This document shows positions 24,028 through 31,797 of a stretch of DNA of 45,658 bases, piece by piece. The notes under the pieces are model-generated. The model was not told the origin of the DNA, did no database searches, and worked only from the letters and a program-made list of their open reading frames with translations. How positions within the stretch are numbered: the stretch's first letter is position 1; each line of letters starts with the position of its first letter. This stretch comes from DATKLX01 sp035542155. Lineage in GTDB: Bacteria; Chloroflexota; Anaerolineae; Anaerolineales; Anaerolineaceae. The stretch covers positions 1-45,658 of the forward strand of contig DATKLX010000052.1 of NCBI GenBank assembly GCA_035542155.1. Reading direction: 5' to 3'. Made by a program: the position numbers and the translations under genes.

Positions 24028-25140
24028 TTAGCCTTTGGTACGCTGGAATTCGGCCATGAACTGGACGAGGGCCTGTACGGATTCAGTTGGGAGAGCGTTA
24101 TACAATGAAGCGCGCAAGCCTCCGACGGAGCGGTGGCCTTTGAGGCCAACCAGGCCCTGCTTTTCGGATTCTTTCACAAAGAGGTTTTCCAGGTCTTCGT
24201 TGGGCAGGCGGAAGGGGATGTTCATATTCGAGCGGGCTTCGGGGGCGGCGTGCCCGCGGTAGAAACCACCGCTGCTATCGATCGCTTTGTAGACGAGGCC
24301 GGCTTTTTCCTGGTTGATTTTCGCCATGGCGCTGACCCCGCCCAGGCCTTTCAACCATTTCATGACCAGGCCGACAATATAAATAGAATAGCAAGGCGGT
24401 GTGTTATGCAGCGACCCGCTCTCGGCCAGGGTCTTATAGTCGAGCATGACCGGCAGATTGGCCGGACCCCTCGCCAGCAGGTCATCGCGGATGATCACAA
24501 GCGTGACTCCAGCCGGGCCGGCGTTTTTCTGTGCGCCAGCGTAGATCAGGCCGTATTTGGAGACGTTTACCGGACGGCTGACAAAATCGGAGGACATGTC
24601 GCAAACCAGGGCGACGTTCGTTGGCGGCTCGGGCTCAGTTTTCCACTCGACGCCATGGATGGTTTCGTTGGAGGTGAAGTGGAAAAAAGCCGCGTTTGGA
24701 TCGCACTGGAGCTCGGAAGGATCGGGCAAGCGGCTGAAGTTGGTGGATTCGGCGGTGGCAGCGACACGGGCCATCCCAACCTTGGAAGATTCCTTGAGAG
24801 CCGTCTTGCTCCACGAGCCAGTGACAACGTAATCCGCCGAGACCCCGGCAGGGCGCAGATTCATGGGGACCATCGCAAACTGCAAGCTGGCTCCGCCCTG
24901 CAAGAACATCACTTTATAATTCGCCGGAATGCCCAGCAGCTCACGAAGGTCAGCCTCCGCTGTCTGGATGATGTTTTCGAAAGCTTTGGAGCGATGGCTG
25001 ATCTCCATCACTGACATCCCCGAACCCTGGTAATCGAGCAACTCAGCCTGAGCCTGTTGGAGTACCGAAAGGGGCAGCACTGCCGGTCCGGGGTTAAAGT
25101 TATGGGCACGATACAGTTTCCCTGCAGATGAGGAATTCAT
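24028..25140 (-). CDS. serC: Phosphoserine aminotransferase
   Basis: The 370-residue enzyme converts 3-phosphohydroxypyruvate and glutamate to O-phosphoserine and 2-oxoglutarate in serine biosynthesis, with PLP. Family motifs are complete: NFNPGPAVLPLSVLQQAQ at the N-terminus, GMSVMEISHRSK, FLQGGASLQFAM (phosphate-binding loop), and SKYGLIYAGAQKNAGPAGV with the PLP-binding Lys. The C-terminal EARSNMNIPFRL and GHRSVGGLRASLYNA match SerC. The ATG at 25140 has AAAGGAG in front; longer reading upstream is antisense to metY and is rejected. It lies 157 bp beyond metY on the same strand, but a 17-bp hairpin between them suggests separate transcription. Confidence 0.95.
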   Translation of the reverse strand: MNSSSAGKLYRAHNFNPGPAVLPLSVLQQAQAELLDYQGSGMSVMEISHRSKAFENIIQTAEADLRELLGIPANYKVMFLQGGASLQFAMVPMNLRPAGVSADYVVTGSWSKTALKESSKVGMARVAATAESTNFSRLPDPSELQCDPNAAFFHFTSNETIHGVEWKTEPEPPTNVALVCDMSSDFVSRPVNVSKYGLIYAGAQKNAGPAGVTLVIIRDDLLARGPANLPVMLDYKTLAESGSLHNTPPCYSIYIVGLVMKWLKGLGGVSAMAKINQEKAGLVYKAIDSSGGFYRGHAAPEARSNMNIPFRLPNEDLENLFVKESEKQGLVGLKGHRSVGGLRASLYNALPTESVQALVQFMAEFQRTKG

Positions 25141-25236
25141 ATGTTTGTCTCCTTTATCAGACTTTGTCAGACATCCTGTGCTTATCTCTATTGTATACCA
25201 GGATTGGGGAAAGCGTACAGATGAATTTTGGATTTT

Positions 25237-25280
25237 CAAAATGATTCCCCGGTGGAACCCTGCCGGGGAATCATTTTGAC
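25237..25280 (-). terminator. Strong 17-bp hairpin after metY
   Basis: TCAAAATGATTCCCCGG (25237-25253) and CCGGGGAATCATTTTGA (25264-25280) are perfect arms around a 10-nt loop. It lies 17 bp past the metY stop. The stem carries A/T outer and G/C inner pairs, so it can terminate in either direction; the U tract on the minus strand is short. Confidence 0.75.
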
Positions 25281-25297
25281 CAGTCACGAGACCAGAT

Positions 25298-26611
25298 CTA
25301 ATTATTGGAAGGGTCCCATGCCTCATTGAGGGCCTGGTCGAGATCCCAAAGGATGTCTTCGATGTCCTCAAGGCCGACGGAAAGACGGACAAAATCAGGA
25401 GTGACGCCGGCACTGGCCTGCTGCGCGGGGTTAAGCTGGCTGTGGGTGGTGGTTGCCGGGTGGATTGCCAGGCTCTTGGCATCGCCAACGTTGGCCAGGT
25501 GGCTGAACAGTTTCAGGCTCTCGATAAATTTCTTGCCGGCCGTCGCACCGCCCTTGATGCCAAAGCCGAGGATTGCGCCAGCTCCCCTAGGCAGATACTT
25601 CTTCGCCGCCGCATATTCGGGGCTGCTCTTCAATCCAGGGTAGGCGACCCAGGTAACGCGGGGGTGCTGCTCGAGGAATTCAGCTACTTTCAGAGTATTG
25701 GCCACATGGCGTTCGATGCGCAGGCTGAGCGTCTCCAGACCCTGGAGGAAGAGAAAGGAATTGAAGGGCGAGATACAACCGCCAAAATCGCGCAAGATCT
25801 GGACCCGGGCTTTCAGGATGAAAGCCGTGGCGCCCAGGGTCGAGTAGACCAGGCCATGATAGGAGTCGTCAGGCGTATTGAAATTGGGGAAGCGCGGGTT
25901 GTCTTTCCAGGGGAAATTGCCGCCGTCGACAATGACCCCGCCAATCGAGGTGCCATGCCCGCCGATAAACTTGGTCGCGGAATGAACGATGATGTTGGCG
26001 CCATACTCAAAGGGTCGGGCCAGGTAAGGGGTGGCAAAGGTATTGTCGATCATCAAGGGAATGCCGTACTCCTGGCCGATGCGGGCAACTTCTTCGAAGG
26101 GAAAGACGTTGAGCAGTGGATTTCCGAGGGTCTCGCCAAAGAGGAGTTTGGTGTTGGGGCGGATCGCGCGGCGGAAATTTTCCGGGTCCCTGGGATCGAC
26201 GAGGGTAACCTCAATTCCCAGGCGGGGAAAGGAGTAGGCAAACTGGTTGTAAGTGCCGCCGTAGAGTGTCGCTGCAGAGACGATATGGTCGCCGGCGCCA
26301 GCCAGGGTGAAAATGGCCTGGGCCTGGGCAGCGTGACCCGAGCTGACCGCGAGCGCGCCAACCCCGCCTTCCAGCGAGGCCATACGCTGCTCGAAGACGT
26401 CCGAGGTAGGGTTCATAATGCGGGTATAGATGTTGCCCGATTCCTGGAGGGCAAACAGACGCGCAGCGTGGTCGGTATCGTTGAACTGATAAGAGGTGGT
26501 CTGATAGATGGGAACAGCGCGGGCGTGGGTGGTTGGGTCAGGAACCTGGCCGGCGTGGAGCTGGCGGGTGTTGAAGCCAAACTGGCGTTCAGCGGTAACC
26601 TGGGTGGTCAT
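25298..26611 (-). CDS. metY: O-acetylhomoserine (thiol)-lyase / sulfhydrylase
   Basis: The 437-residue PLP enzyme of the Cys/Met metabolism class makes homocysteine from O-acetylhomoserine and sulfide. Motifs: GFNTRQLHAGQVPDPTTHAR (typical MetY opening), YTRIMNPTSDVFEQRMASLE, PLMIDNTFATPYL, and HSATKFIGGHGTSIGGVIVD with the PLP lysine. The C-terminal THSQLNPAQQ and VRLSVGLEDIEDILWDLDQAL also match, and length is right for MetY (about 430) as opposed to cystathionine gamma-synthase (about 380). The ATG at 26611 follows AAAGGAG. A SAM-I riboswitch and terminator in the leader (26641-26800) show control by S-adenosylmethionine, which supports a role in methionine synthesis. Confidence 0.95.
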   Translation of the reverse strand: MTTQVTAERQFGFNTRQLHAGQVPDPTTHARAVPIYQTTSYQFNDTDHAARLFALQESGNIYTRIMNPTSDVFEQRMASLEGGVGALAVSSGHAAQAQAIFTLAGAGDHIVSAATLYGGTYNQFAYSFPRLGIEVTLVDPRDPENFRRAIRPNTKLLFGETLGNPLLNVFPFEEVARIGQEYGIPLMIDNTFATPYLARPFEYGANIIVHSATKFIGGHGTSIGGVIVDGGNFPWKDNPRFPNFNTPDDSYHGLVYSTLGATAFILKARVQILRDFGGCISPFNSFLFLQGLETLSLRIERHVANTLKVAEFLEQHPRVTWVAYPGLKSSPEYAAAKKYLPRGAGAILGFGIKGGATAGKKFIESLKLFSHLANVGDAKSLAIHPATTTHSQLNPAQQASAGVTPDFVRLSVGLEDIEDILWDLDQALNEAWDPSNN

Positions 26612-26640
26612 AGGTACGTTCTCCTTTGGATTGATTAATA

Positions 26641-26671
26641 AAAAAGCCTCTTCTGTACCATAAGAAGAGGC
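26641..26671 (-). terminator. Riboswitch-controlled intrinsic terminator of metY
   Basis: On the minus strand GCCTCTTCT (26671-26663) pairs with AGAAGAGGC (26654-26646) and is followed by a T-rich tract (complement of 26636-26645). It lies between the SAM-I aptamer and the metY start, in the position of the expression-platform terminator. Confidence 0.9.
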
Positions 26672-26693
26672 CAATTCACGAAGATCCTGTCTC

Positions 26694-26800
26694 CTCTCAT
26701 CTTCCAGATAAATTCTCTGCAGGAGTTGGCACCATATCTCTTGGGGAGATTGGTTGTCGAGGTTTCACAGGGCCTGTCCCTCCACCTCTCTGGATAAGAG
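26694..26800 (-). promoter_or_regulatory. SAM-I (S-box) riboswitch aptamer
   Basis: Read on the minus strand, the leader has the conserved S-box elements: CTCTTATCC at the 5' side of P1 (26800-26792), AGAGAGGTGGAGGGAC, GGCCCTGTGAAACC, GACAACC, then GGTGCCAACTCCTGCAGA, and GATGAGAG closing P1 (about 26701-26694). Binding of S-adenosylmethionine should stabilise P1 and let the terminator at 26641-26671 form, switching metY off. The order aptamer, terminator, ribosome-binding site and the consensus promoter upstream all agree. Confidence 0.95.
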
Positions 26801-26829
26801 TACATCCGATATTTAATTTGTTAGCGAAG

Positions 26830-26858
26830 ATCTTAGCACGCCGAAAAGGGTTTGTCAA
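26830..26858 (-). promoter_or_regulatory. Consensus promoter of the metY transcript
   Basis: On the minus strand TTGACA (26858-26853) and TAAGAT (26835-26830) have 17 bp between them, and TGC precedes the -10 (extended -10). The predicted start near 26823 lies about 23 bp before the riboswitch P1 helix. Confidence 0.8.
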
Positions 26859-26867
26859 GCACCAAAA

Positions 26868-27368
26868 TCAGGCTGTTTTCGGGACTCCCGGCAGCCCATG
26901 CTCAGGGCAGAACTTGCCTTGAAGTACCTGACCACACTGCGGGCAGACGAGAACGGTAGCCTGAGGGGCGGTAGCTGACGGGGGCCATGTGGTGGCCATG
27001 GGGGTCGGGAATGAAACAGGCGGCGCCGCTGATGGAGCTGGAGCGGGAGAAGATGCGGGCGCCTGCGGCTGGGCGGGTTGATCGCTGGGGGGCTGCTCCG
27101 CCTGGATCTGGCGCAGATTCTCATTCAACTGGCGAACCTGTTCGTTGAGCCGTTCGATCCCGGCGCAGATCTCCCGCAATGAGGAGTCGACCAGAGTTCC
27201 CTGGGAATATAGCCCCATGACCGTTGAGGCAAGTGAGGCATTCTGGGCATTGACCTGTTTTTCCAGATCGTGAATCTGGTTTTGGACGCGCATGACGCGC
27301 ACCTGCTGATCTGCTTTCCATTTTGCCAGAGCAGCAGCCGATCCTAGTTTATCCATGAACGACGGCAT
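26868..27368 (-). CDS. Coiled-coil protein with Pro-rich linker and C-terminal zinc-ribbon-like motif
   Basis: The 166-residue protein has three parts. Residues 1-90 are helical, with heptad-like coiled coil (VMRVQNQIHDLEKQVNAQNA, then ERLNEQVRQLNENLRQIQ). Residues 91-135 are a Pro/Ala/Ser linker. Residues 140-160 hold CPQCG-x7-FCPEHG, with C142, C145, C154 and H157 placed to bind zinc. I recognise no family and assign no function; scaffold or nucleic-acid/protein-binding roles are possible. The ATG at 27368 follows AGGAGG with 7 nt spacing. A candidate promoter is listed separately. Confidence 0.75.
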   Translation of the reverse strand: MPSFMDKLGSAAALAKWKADQQVRVMRVQNQIHDLEKQVNAQNASLASTVMGLYSQGTLVDSSLREICAGIERLNEQVRQLNENLRQIQAEQPPSDQPAQPQAPASSPAPAPSAAPPVSFPTPMATTWPPSATAPQATVLVCPQCGQVLQGKFCPEHGLPGVPKTA

Positions 27369-27416
27369 CGGAATCCTCCTGATAAGAGTCGGTGATTAGA
27401 AAAGGTCGATAGATCA

Positions 27417-27446
27417 AGAATAGCACGAAATTTCCTTTTTCGCCAA
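27417..27446 (-). promoter_or_regulatory. Promoter of the coiled-coil/zinc-ribbon gene
   Basis: On the minus strand TTGGCG (27446-27441), an 18-bp spacer and TATTCT (27422-27417) preceded by TGC. The predicted leader is about 45 nt. Confidence 0.55.
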
Positions 27447-27572
27447 GGATCGTTTAATCAAGATAAGAATTGTCTCATTTTGTAACGTTTAGCAGATGAT
27501 TGAACCTTAGAATGAGATGAACAACGAATTATGTCACAGCAAAATTATGGTCCAAATCTCAGTGGAGGCAAA

Positions 27573-28559
27573 ATGGTTGTCAATATCCTGTTGTTAATCG
27601 TCCTGCTTCTGGTAGCGGTCGGCTTCATCCTTCTGGCGCGGCGGGCCTGGCGGGCCAGAAAGGGGTTTGTGCGTTGGGCAGGGGTGATCTTCTCTGGCTT
27701 GCTGGCCCTGGTGTTCACTGCTGTGGTGGTCGTCGCGGCCATCGGCATGGTGCGATTGAACGTGTCACCATACCAATATGCAACGGTGAACATCCCGGTT
27801 ACCGGGTCGGCTGACCAGGTAACCCGAGGGGAAAAGCTTGCACACGTTTGTATTGGCTGCCATTCTTCAACCGGCGCCTTACCCCTGGACGGCAGTAAAG
27901 ATGATTTTTTGGCTGGCGGTGGACCACCATTCGGTAGCTTCTATGCGCCTAACCTGACCCCCGGCGGACCCTTGAAGGATTGGTCCGATGCAGAGATTGC
28001 CCGCGCGATGCGCGAAGGGGTGGATAACCAGGGAAGGCCACTGATTATTATGCCGAGCGAACCCCTTCACCACCTGAGCGATGCCGATACGGCGGCGATC
28101 ATCGCGTATCTGCGCTCTCAACCGGTCATCCCATCCCGACACGAACCACACAAGAATCTGAATCTAGTGGCAGCGATCTTCTTTGGAGCCGGCCTGTTCC
28201 CCACTTCAGCCCAACCACCGATTACCCAACCGATTAGCGCGCCTGCTCTGGGAACGGCCGAATACGGGAAATATCTGGTGACCTCTATGGGATGTGCAGA
28301 CTGCCATGGGAAAAGCTACGCCGGTACGCCAGGCGGCCAGGTACCTGCCGGACCGAACCTGACCGCTGTTGTGCCCAAGATGAGCGAACAGGACTTTATC
28401 AACGTTTTCAGAACGGGGAAAGGGCTCAACGGCCGCCCACTCTCCGATGAGATGCCCTGGAAGGATTACAACGGCGCGTTCAGCGATGCTGAGCTCAAGG
28501 ATATTTTCCAGTTTATGCATGATCTGCAGCCGCTGCCTAATTTCGCCAATGGGGAATAA
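27573..28559 (+). CDS. Membrane-anchored diheme cytochrome c
   Basis: The 328-residue protein has two N-terminal membrane helices (about residues 3-21 and 35-58), then two c-type heme domains outside the membrane. The heme-attachment motifs are CIGCH (93-97) and CADCH (241-245), each followed by a likely Met ligand (LIIMPSEPLHHLSD after the first, SDEMPWKDYN after the second). The architecture suits an electron carrier feeding a membrane oxidase or dehydrogenase. The ATG at 27573 is chosen because GGAGG lies 4 nt upstream; an ATG at 27531 would add 14 polar residues with no ribosome-binding site. No heme-lyase or partner enzyme is adjacent. Confidence 0.88.
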   Translation: MVVNILLLIVLLLVAVGFILLARRAWRARKGFVRWAGVIFSGLLALVFTAVVVVAAIGMVRLNVSPYQYATVNIPVTGSADQVTRGEKLAHVCIGCHSSTGALPLDGSKDDFLAGGGPPFGSFYAPNLTPGGPLKDWSDAEIARAMREGVDNQGRPLIIMPSEPLHHLSDADTAAIIAYLRSQPVIPSRHEPHKNLNLVAAIFFGAGLFPTSAQPPITQPISAPALGTAEYGKYLVTSMGCADCHGKSYAGTPGGQVPAGPNLTAVVPKMSEQDFINVFRTGKGLNGRPLSDEMPWKDYNGAFSDAELKDIFQFMHDLQPLPNFANGE

Positions 28560-28572
28560 GATTTATGCATCC

Positions 28573-28617
28573 CCTCCTGTGGGAAACGTGATGGATTTCA
28601 CGATATCCCACAGGAGG
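28573..28617. terminator. Bidirectional hairpin between convergent genes
   Basis: CCTCCTGTGGGA (28573-28584) and TCCCACAGGAGG (28606-28617) are perfect 12-bp arms, with a smaller inner stem CGTGA/TCACG. It lies between the cytochrome stop (28559) and the regulator stop (28632), as expected for a shared terminator. Confidence 0.75.
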
Positions 28618-28631
28618 CGAACATAATTCTC

Positions 28632-30344
28632 TCAAGCCAGGAGAAGCTGGATGCCCAGCTTGGAAATTTCAAGGCGAATTTTGGGTTGAAGAGCGTCATC
28701 GGTGATCAATTTATCAACCACGCTGAGCGGAGCGACCTGGATGATCGATTCGGTCGAGAAGCTGGTGTGATCGGCGAGCAAGATGACCTCGTGAGAAGAG
28801 CGGATCATCGCCTGTTTGATCGTGACCTCAGAGATGTTGGTATGTGAAAGGCCAAAATCGAAGGTGATTCCGCCAACCATCAGGAATAATTTATCAGCGC
28901 GAAGCTCTTTCAGCGTACTCTCCGCAGTGGGTCCAACCAGCACCTGGCTGCTGTAGCGAAGAGCGCCCCCGGTCGAAATTAAAACAATGCCAGGGGCCGG
29001 GTTGAGGGTATTGAGAACAACCATCGAGTTGGTGATGACTGTGAGATTGGATTTCTTTTTTAATTCTTCAGCCAGATATTCAGCAATAGGGCCGCCATCG
29101 ACGATAACAACATCTCCGGAGTTGACCAGACTGGCGGCTTTGGCCGCAATTGCCCGCCGGCGGGTCTCGATCTCGTCGCGGATGTTCTGATCTGCATCGA
29201 TGATCTCCAGGCGAAAGCCGTACTGGGCGGCGTTTTCTTGAAGGAAGCGAGTCAGCTCCTTGTACCATTCGTGCTCGCTGAAGGGCACTACCAATCCCAC
29301 CGTTGCCGGAAGCCTGGCTCCGTGATCAACACGGGAGCGGGGCTGCGTTTCGAGACGGGGCGGGAGCCTGAACTCTTGGTGGATAGCTTCCCAATTGAGC
29401 TGCCAGCCACTGCTGGTCTGGGTATAGTAATCAGGGAGGGTCTGGGATGTGAGAACGACGTATGGCGTCACGTATTCGTGGGGAAGGGGCTGGTGGTTGT
29501 AAGCGGCTACAGCGGCATCAATACAACCCTGGGCTACAATCTCCGGGAACATGGCCAGGCCAGCTTTACAGTACTGGATTTCCATCAGGGCATTTTTGAG
29601 GGTGTCGCCCTCAAGGCCAAACGTGACGACCACCATCTTCTGCGGGGGGATATTCAGGTCGCGGCAAGCGCGGATCGCACCGAGAGCGGTGGAATCATTG
29701 ATGGCAAAGATGAGGTTAATCTGGGGGTGAACGGTCAGGGCATCGCGGGCAATCTGGTAAGCGGTCGCCGCGCGGGATTGGGCGTCAATCGAGAGGACCA
29801 GCTCAACGTCGGGACAGGTCTCGTGTACTCCATCGAGGAAGCCGCGGCTGCGGGTCTGGGTGTTAGACAGGTGAAAGGATAAATCGAGGAGAAAAGCCGT
29901 CTCGAATCCATGCTGGGACAGATAGCGGCCTGCCCAGCGGCCGAGGTCGAGGCTGGCCTGGTAGTTGTCCACCGCGACCAGGGTGCTCTGGCCGGGGATC
30001 GATACTGATTCGGCGATCACCGGGATCGCTTTTTTCGATACCCGATCGAGGAGGAGCCTGTCATAGTAAGGGTTGACGGGAGTAGCGATGAGAACATCCA
30101 CCTGGTCGACCTGGGTAACCGCGGATTTATCGGCGGGGGTCACTTCGGTGGGAATCGGTTCGCCGCGGCGGGAGGCGGCTCCTCCGTAGGTGCGATGGAG
30201 ACGCTTTTCCTCTTCTAGCCGGGCAAGATCACGGCGGATGGTCATTTCGGAAACATCGAGGAGCTCGCTCAATTCGATCACGGAAAGATAGCCGCGCTCG
30301 TCCACCAGGCTCACAATTTGATCGAGACGATAATCTTTTGCCAT
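28632..30344 (-). CDS. Chimeric DeoR-type regulator with an inserted periplasmic-binding-protein-like sugar domain
   Basis: The 570-residue protein has three modules. Residues 1-57 are a DeoR helix-turn-helix (ELSELLDVSEMTIRRDLARL, then LHRTYGGAA). Residues about 82-300 are a LacI/RbsB-type binding domain (VDVLIATPVNPYYDRLL, AVDNYQASLDLGRWAGRYL, RGFLDGVHE, LIFAINDSTALGAIRACRDL) that appears to begin at its third strand. The first strand-helix-strand of such a domain, TVGLVVPFSEHEWYKELTRF to LEIIDADQN, appears at 348-387. It runs straight into the DeoR sensor domain (about 395-565: RRRAIAAKAASLVNSGDVVIVDGG, LISTGGALRYSSQVLVGPTAE, ADHTSFS). So the binding domain looks circularly permuted and spliced into the DeoR. 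The ATG at 30344 has GGAG in front. A ROK kinase gene is divergent. The likely ligands are a free sugar plus a sugar phosphate. Confidence 0.88.
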   Translation of the reverse strand: MAKDYRLDQIVSLVDERGYLSVIELSELLDVSEMTIRRDLARLEEEKRLHRTYGGAASRRGEPIPTEVTPADKSAVTQVDQVDVLIATPVNPYYDRLLLDRVSKKAIPVIAESVSIPGQSTLVAVDNYQASLDLGRWAGRYLSQHGFETAFLLDLSFHLSNTQTRSRGFLDGVHETCPDVELVLSIDAQSRAATAYQIARDALTVHPQINLIFAINDSTALGAIRACRDLNIPPQKMVVVTFGLEGDTLKNALMEIQYCKAGLAMFPEIVAQGCIDAAVAAYNHQPLPHEYVTPYVVLTSQTLPDYYTQTSSGWQLNWEAIHQEFRLPPRLETQPRSRVDHGARLPATVGLVVPFSEHEWYKELTRFLQENAAQYGFRLEIIDADQNIRDEIETRRRAIAAKAASLVNSGDVVIVDGGPIAEYLAEELKKKSNLTVITNSMVVLNTLNPAPGIVLISTGGALRYSSQVLVGPTAESTLKELRADKLFLMVGGITFDFGLSHTNISEVTIKQAMIRSSHEVILLADHTSFSTESIIQVAPLSVVDKLITDDALQPKIRLEISKLGIQLLLA

Positions 30345-30358
30345 TCAGTTTCTCCAGA

Positions 30359-30450
30359 AATGTTCGAAATGATCCCGGAAATCACATCTCAATGGTGAAA
30401 ATGTTCTAAGTCAAAAGATATTAGATAAAAAGATATATAACTCGAACATT
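30359..30450. promoter_or_regulatory. Three TGTTCGA-type half-sites: likely operator of the chimeric DeoR regulator
   Basis: AATGTTCGA (30359-30367), AATGTTCTA (30400-30408) and the inverted copy TCGAACATT (30442-30450) are spaced about 41-42 bp apart (about four helical turns), between the regulator start and the promoter of the ROK kinase. Evenly spaced half-sites suggest looping or cooperative binding. The 382-bp gap 30345-30726 holds these sites, the promoter at 30456-30484 and the palindrome at 30500-30511, and no gene. Confidence 0.6.
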
Positions 30451-30455
30451 CCATC

Positions 30456-30484
30456 TTGACATTGAGGCCAATATGCGCTAAACT
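30456..30484 (+). promoter_or_regulatory. Consensus promoter reading toward the ROK kinase
   Basis: TTGACA (30456-30461), a 17-bp spacer and TAAACT (30479-30484). The leader to the ATG at 30727 would be about 236 nt, long for a kinase gene. The half-site at 30442-30450 ends 5 bp upstream of the -35. Confidence 0.7.
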
Positions 30485-30499
30485 AACCAATAACCGTAA

Positions 30500-30511
30500 C
30501 CAGTATACTGG
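30500..30511. repeat. 12-bp perfect palindrome downstream of the kinase promoter
   Basis: CCAGTATACTGG is self-complementary and lies about 9-20 bp past the predicted transcription start, a place where a repressor would block initiation. It differs in sequence from the TGTTCGA half-sites, so a second regulator may be involved. Confidence 0.5.
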
Positions 30512-30726
30512 AAATTGGCAAATTCGTCCAATTATTGTTCAATTCAGAACAGCGCTTACAGCAGGGAAGATACTCTGGTACAATTCAGGGGCAAAGTAGA
30601 TCTGTCTGGAGACCCTCCGGATTTCCACGAGTTTTTGGGAAAGTTGAATATCCATCCCCTGGATTTGCCGGGGTATGAGCAGGCCGGATGACGGGTGGAT
30701 TGGGGACCAAAGCCGAGAGGTGCAGG

Positions 30727-31629
30727 ATGCAGAAATTGTACGGCGGTATCGAAGCAGGCGGGACAAAATTCGTGTGCATGGTTGCCAGCAGTCCGGAAGC
30801 TGTCATAGAAGAAACACGCTTCCCAACCACCACTCCTGCGGAAACCATCCAGAAAGCAGCCGATTTCTTCCGGTCAACCGTCCAACGGGGCGAACTGAAA
30901 GCGATCGGGATCGGTTCTTTTGGCCCGGTCGATCTAGACCCTCGTTCGCCGACCTACGGCTTTATCACCACCACTCCTAAACCGGGTTGGGCATTCGCGG
31001 ACCTGTGCGGAGGGATCCACCGCGAGCTTGGGGTTCCGATCGCATTCGACACAGACGTCAACGCGGCCGCTTTTGGCGAGCATTTCTGGATCGAGAAGAA
31101 CCATGGGCTGGATCCGTTCCTGTATATGACAGTCGGAACGGGGATTGGGATGGGCGGCCTGGTTAACGGTAAAACCCTGCATGGGCTTATCCATCCTGAA
31201 GCGGGCCATATGTTTATCCCCCACGATCGGGAAGCGGATCCATTTCCGGGGATGTGCCCCTACCATGGTGACTGTCTCGAAGGTCTGGCTTCAGGCCCTG
31301 CGTTAGCGCGGCGTTGGGGGCAGCCTGCCGAGACTCTCGCGGATGAGCACCCTGCCTGGGATCTGGAGGCGGAATACCTGGCATCGGCGTTAGCGAACCT
31401 GGTGCTGGCCTTTTCGCCGCAGCGAATTGTGCTGGGTGGAGGCGTGCCCCAACATCCCGGCCTGCTTGACCTGATCCGAATGAAGGTGCGGCGGCATTTG
31501 AACGGATATGTTAAGTCCGATCTGGTGGAAAAACGGATCGAGGAGCTGATATTAGCACCGGCGCTGGGCAGCCGGGCCGGGGTCTTGGGGGCAATCGCAA
31601 TGGCAGTGGAGAGCAATAAAGAGCAGTAG
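30727..31629 (+). CDS. ROK-family sugar kinase, fructokinase-like
   Basis: The 300-residue kinase phosphorylates a hexose with ATP. It has the N-terminal phosphate loop YGGIEAGGTKFVC (residues 5-17), FDTDVNAAAFGE with the catalytic Asp D110, the second ATP loop TVGTGIGMGGLVNG, and the ROK zinc site: H161 with C177-x-x-H180-x-x-C183 (CPYHGDCLEG). The short ROK group with HPEAGH and CxxHxxCxEGxxSGPA is that of bacterial fructokinases such as ScrK/YdhR, so fructose or mannose is the likely substrate. The ATG at 30727 follows GAGAGGTGCAGG; an upstream in-frame start at 30688 would only add a non-conserved extension. It is divergent from the DeoR-type chimera, which probably controls it. Confidence 0.9.
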   Translation: MQKLYGGIEAGGTKFVCMVASSPEAVIEETRFPTTTPAETIQKAADFFRSTVQRGELKAIGIGSFGPVDLDPRSPTYGFITTTPKPGWAFADLCGGIHRELGVPIAFDTDVNAAAFGEHFWIEKNHGLDPFLYMTVGTGIGMGGLVNGKTLHGLIHPEAGHMFIPHDREADPFPGMCPYHGDCLEGLASGPALARRWGQPAETLADEHPAWDLEAEYLASALANLVLAFSPQRIVLGGGVPQHPGLLDLIRMKVRRHLNGYVKSDLVEKRIEELILAPALGSRAGVLGAIAMAVESNKEQ

Positions 31630-31797
31630 AATATGTGGCGTTCATCGATGCGATTACTCTCCGATACCGGGCTGCCATTACAGCGTCGGAGCTGGCGCAG
31701 TCGACTGGATCTCATCTGGAGCTCAAGAAGCCTGGCAAAAAAAGAAGGTCGAAGAGCAAAAGAGACCGGACCAACTTATCGAGGTTTTGACTCTCGT

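Noticed and set aside
25141..25488. Upstream extension of serC
   Set aside because: The added residues are antisense to metY and its terminator; the ATG at 25140 has a good ribosome-binding site.
25442..26638. 398-codon open frame on the plus strand
   Set aside because: It is antisense to metY and has no recognisable motif; metY is intact with its riboswitch.
26612..26674. Upstream extension of metY by 21 residues
   Set aside because: The start would lie within the terminator of the SAM-I riboswitch; the ATG at 26611 has AAAGGAG.
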